Shown: positions 62,325-64,000 of the stretch, piece by piece
Numbering within the stretch: position 1 is the first letter of the stretch
How the letters are laid out: the number at the start of each line of letters is the position of its first letter
Assembly (NCBI GenBank): GCA_003142815.1
Contig: PLNP01000055.1
Span: forward strand, 164,593 to 228,592
Origin: Rhodanobacteraceae bacterium
GTDB lineage: Bacteria > Pseudomonadota > Gammaproteobacteria > Xanthomonadales > Rhodanobacteraceae
Direction: 5' to 3'
Length of the DNA stretch: 64,000 nt
Notes under the pieces: model-generated
Seen by the model: the letters and a program-made list of their open reading frames with translations, nothing else
Told to the model about the DNA's origin: nothing
The model's database searches: none
Translations under genes and position numbers: made by a program

Positions 62325-64000
62325 GCTTCGCTTGCCTCTTCGCTGCCGATGCCATCAATACGTTTGCGCAAAATGAGTAGGTTGCCCTGGCCGCCCTGCG
62401 CGGGTTGGATGCGCCAGTCGTCCATGACCTCGTCGATCAGTGCGATGCCGAAACCGCCGGAACGGCACTCGCCGAGCGGTTTTGGGCGGATGCTGGCTGG
62501 ATCGACGCAAGGCGCGGCGTCGGTCAGTTCGAAACTCAACACCGGGCCGTCGCGCAGGATGCGCAAGCCGATGTCGCCTTCGTGATGCGGGCCGTAACCG
62601 TGGCGGATGATGTTCGCACAGGCCTCGTCGACCGCAAGCACGAGGCGGTCGCGCAATTCAGGTTCGACGGCGAGGATGTCCAGCGCCTGCCGGATCGCGC
62701 TGCGCACGCTGCGCAGTTCCGCGGCTTGCGCAGCGAAGCGGCGCTCGAGCAGCACCTCGGGCATCTGTGCACGCGGCGCTTCGACGATCAGCAAGGTGGT
62801 GTCGTCGACGAGGCGCAGGCGCTTCAAATCCGTGAGCAGGCCGCGCAGGCGCGCGTCTGGCGACGCGGCCGCATGGCGCACGATCAGTTTGCGCACACCG
62901 GCGTTGTCGATCGGCCTGCCGGCGCCGTCGCGTACGTCGGTGGCGCCATCGGAGAACGCGTACAGCGTGCCGCCGTCGAGCGCGATGTCGACTTCATCGA
63001 ACACGATGCCGGCGAGGATGCCAAGCGGCGGCCCGCCGGACGCGTAATCGGTGAACTCGCCGGCACGCTGCACGATGACCGGCGGAAAACCAGCGCCGGC
63101 GAACTGCACGCGCTGCGCGGCGTGATCGCAGTAGCCGACAATCGCGCAGACGAAGCGGCCATCCTGGGTCGTTTCGCAGAGCTCGTCATTCGCGCGCGCA
63201 AGCCACGCGGCCGGCGCGACGCCGTCCTTGCCGGCCCAGCGCAAGAGGCTCGCCGCGCGCACCATCAGCAGCGCCGCGTCGAGACCCTTGCCGGAAATAT
63301 CACCGACGACGAAGCCGATGCGGCCGTCGGCGAGGTCGAAGTAATCGTAGAAGTCGCCGGAGATCTCGTGCGCCGGGTGGTTCACGGCGACGATCGGGAA
63401 ATGGTCGCGGCGGCGTTTCGGCAGCAGCGACTTCTGCAGCCGCCGCGCGAGGTCGAGCTCGCGCTTCAAACGCTGCTGTTCGAGCAGGTCGCCGGCCATG
63501 CGCGCATTGTTGATCGCGAGTGCGGCCGGCGCCGCGATGAGGCGCAACCGTTCCGCATCGGCCGCCGTGAACGGTGCGCCGTCGCGGCGGTTGATGATCT
63601 CGATCGCGCCGATGGGACCTTCCGCTGTCGCGAGCGGTGCGCAGACGAGGCTCCTCGTGACGAAGCCGGACTCGTCATCGGCGGCACGCCAGATGCGGGA
63701 GTCGTTGGCCGCATCGACCACGATCTGGGCCCTGTTCTCGGCGACCGCGGTGCCAACCACGCCCTGCCCTACGCCAAGTCGCGTACCGGTGATGTCGGCC
63801 GGGCCGACGCAGATCCGACATTCGAGCACCTGCGTCGCCGGGTCGAGCAGGAATAGCGAGGCCGCTTCGACCTGCATGAAGTCGGCGACGCGGTTGACGG
63901 TTTCCGACAGGGTCTGGCCGAGGTCCAGCGAGACCGCGAGTGCCTGCGAAAGATCGGCAAAAAATGCGAGCGTTGCCGCCTCACGTGTTCGCCGCGGCGC
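62321..64000 (-). CDS. GAF-PP2C-HATPase partner-switching protein, partial at window edge
   Basis: At least 559 residues; the frame remains open to the window end, so the start lies outside. The visible parts in order are a GAF domain (ADFMQVEAASLFLLD, ITGTRLGVGQGVVGTAV, GPIGAIEIINR), a short coiled coil (ELDLARRLQKSLLPKR), a SpoIIE/RsbU-type PP2C phosphatase (HEISGDFYDYFDL, VGDISGKGLDAALLM, FSDGATDVRD), and a C-terminal RsbW-like HATPase (VDEACANIIRHGY N-box and GGFGIALI G1 box). One protein can thus both phosphorylate and dephosphorylate a STAS partner, the obvious one being encoded by the overlapping next gene. The GAF domain probably senses a small ligand. Confidence 0.88.
   Translation of the reverse strand, partial: APRRTREAATLAFFADLSQALAVSLDLGQTLSETVNRVADFMQVEAASLFLLDPATQVLECRICVGPADITGTRLGVGQGVVGTAVAENRAQIVVDAANDSRIWRAADDESGFVTRSLVCAPLATAEGPIGAIEIINRRDGAPFTAADAERLRLIAAPAALAINNARMAGDLLEQQRLKRELDLARRLQKSLLPKRRRDHFPIVAVNHPAHEISGDFYDYFDLADGRIGFVVGDISGKGLDAALLMVRAASLLRWAGKDGVAPAAWLARANDELCETTQDGRFVCAIVGYCDHAAQRVQFAGAGFPPVIVQRAGEFTDYASGGPPLGILAGIVFDEVDIALDGGTLYAFSDGATDVRDGAGRPIDNAGVRKLIVRHAAASPDARLRGLLTDLKRLRLVDDTTLLIVEAPRAQMPEVLLERRFAAQAAELRSVRSAIRQALDILAVEPELRDRLVLAVDEACANIIRHGYGPHHEGDIGLRILRDGPVLSFELTDAAPCVDPASIRPKPLGECRSGGFGIALIDEVMDDWRIQPAQGGQGNLLILRKRIDGIGSEEASEA

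Overview
The window is high-GC gammaproteobacterial chromosome. It looks like the order Lysobacterales (Xanthomonadales), probably Rhodanobacteraceae such as a Dokdonella or Rudaea relative. The evidence is an Xps-type type II secretion (T2SS) operon in the order E-F-G-H-I-J-K-L-M-N-D, a Pil-Chp operon without pilH, and the blocks pilG | gshB-tonB3-yqgE-ruvX-pyrB-pilU and lptFG | pepA-holC-valS that are syntenic across gammaproteobacteria. Short inverted-repeat elements in gene spacers are also common in this group. I saw no tRNA, rRNA, CRISPR array, prophage or intact insertion sequence. Assignments rest on reading motifs and synteny; no database search was run.

Layout. (1) 17-5689, minus strand: a polysaccharide export locus with Wzm/Wzt ABC transporter, a methyltransferase, a large glycosyltransferase-like protein with a PqqD-like N-terminus, and a family 2 glycosyltransferase, mostly joined by 4-bp overlaps. 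(2) 5768-9568: an exported parvulin and two exported proteins of unknown function, two of these units closing with clear hairpin terminators. (3) 9743-21696: the complete T2SS operon gspE to gspD, ending in a small lipoprotein gene that overlaps gspD. Heptanucleotide inverted-repeat elements have entered it repeatedly. (4) 21937-22614: an exosortase H-associated membrane protein without its exosortase nearby. (5) 22744-26640: purL, carrying the same heptamer array inside the reading frame. (6) 26987-30515: two tandem dsbC paralogues, xerD, and a divergent RDD membrane protein.

(7) 30641-42625: the type IV pilus chemosensory operon pilG-pilI-pilJ-chpA-chpB-chpC, with a recognisable promoter before pilG. 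(8) 43020-46933, plus strand: gshB, tonB3-like, yqgE, ruvX, pyrB. These are followed by decayed methyltransferase and sulfotransferase fragments and by pilU (minus). (9) 48689-50958: lptG/lptF, divergent from pepA, a small membrane protein gene, holC and valS (51115-56798). valS has two low-GC, insertion-like segments. (10) 57451-64000, minus: rimI, a holD-like gene, and an MCE lipid-transport set (auxiliary lipoprotein, MlaD, MlaF, MlaE). The set starts with a STAS antagonist and a GAF-PP2C-HATPase partner-switching protein that runs off the right edge.

Most of the window serves the cell envelope: glycan export, T2SS, disulfide isomerisation, LPS transport, lipid transport and twitching motility. 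Housekeeping genes (purL, pyrB, valS, pepA, holC, holD, rimI, ruvX, gshB) lie between them. The most interesting signal is the phospho-switch module translationally overlapped with the MCE transporter. Next are the in-frame repeat elements in gspH, gspJ and purL and the PqqD-like/glycosyltransferase fusion.
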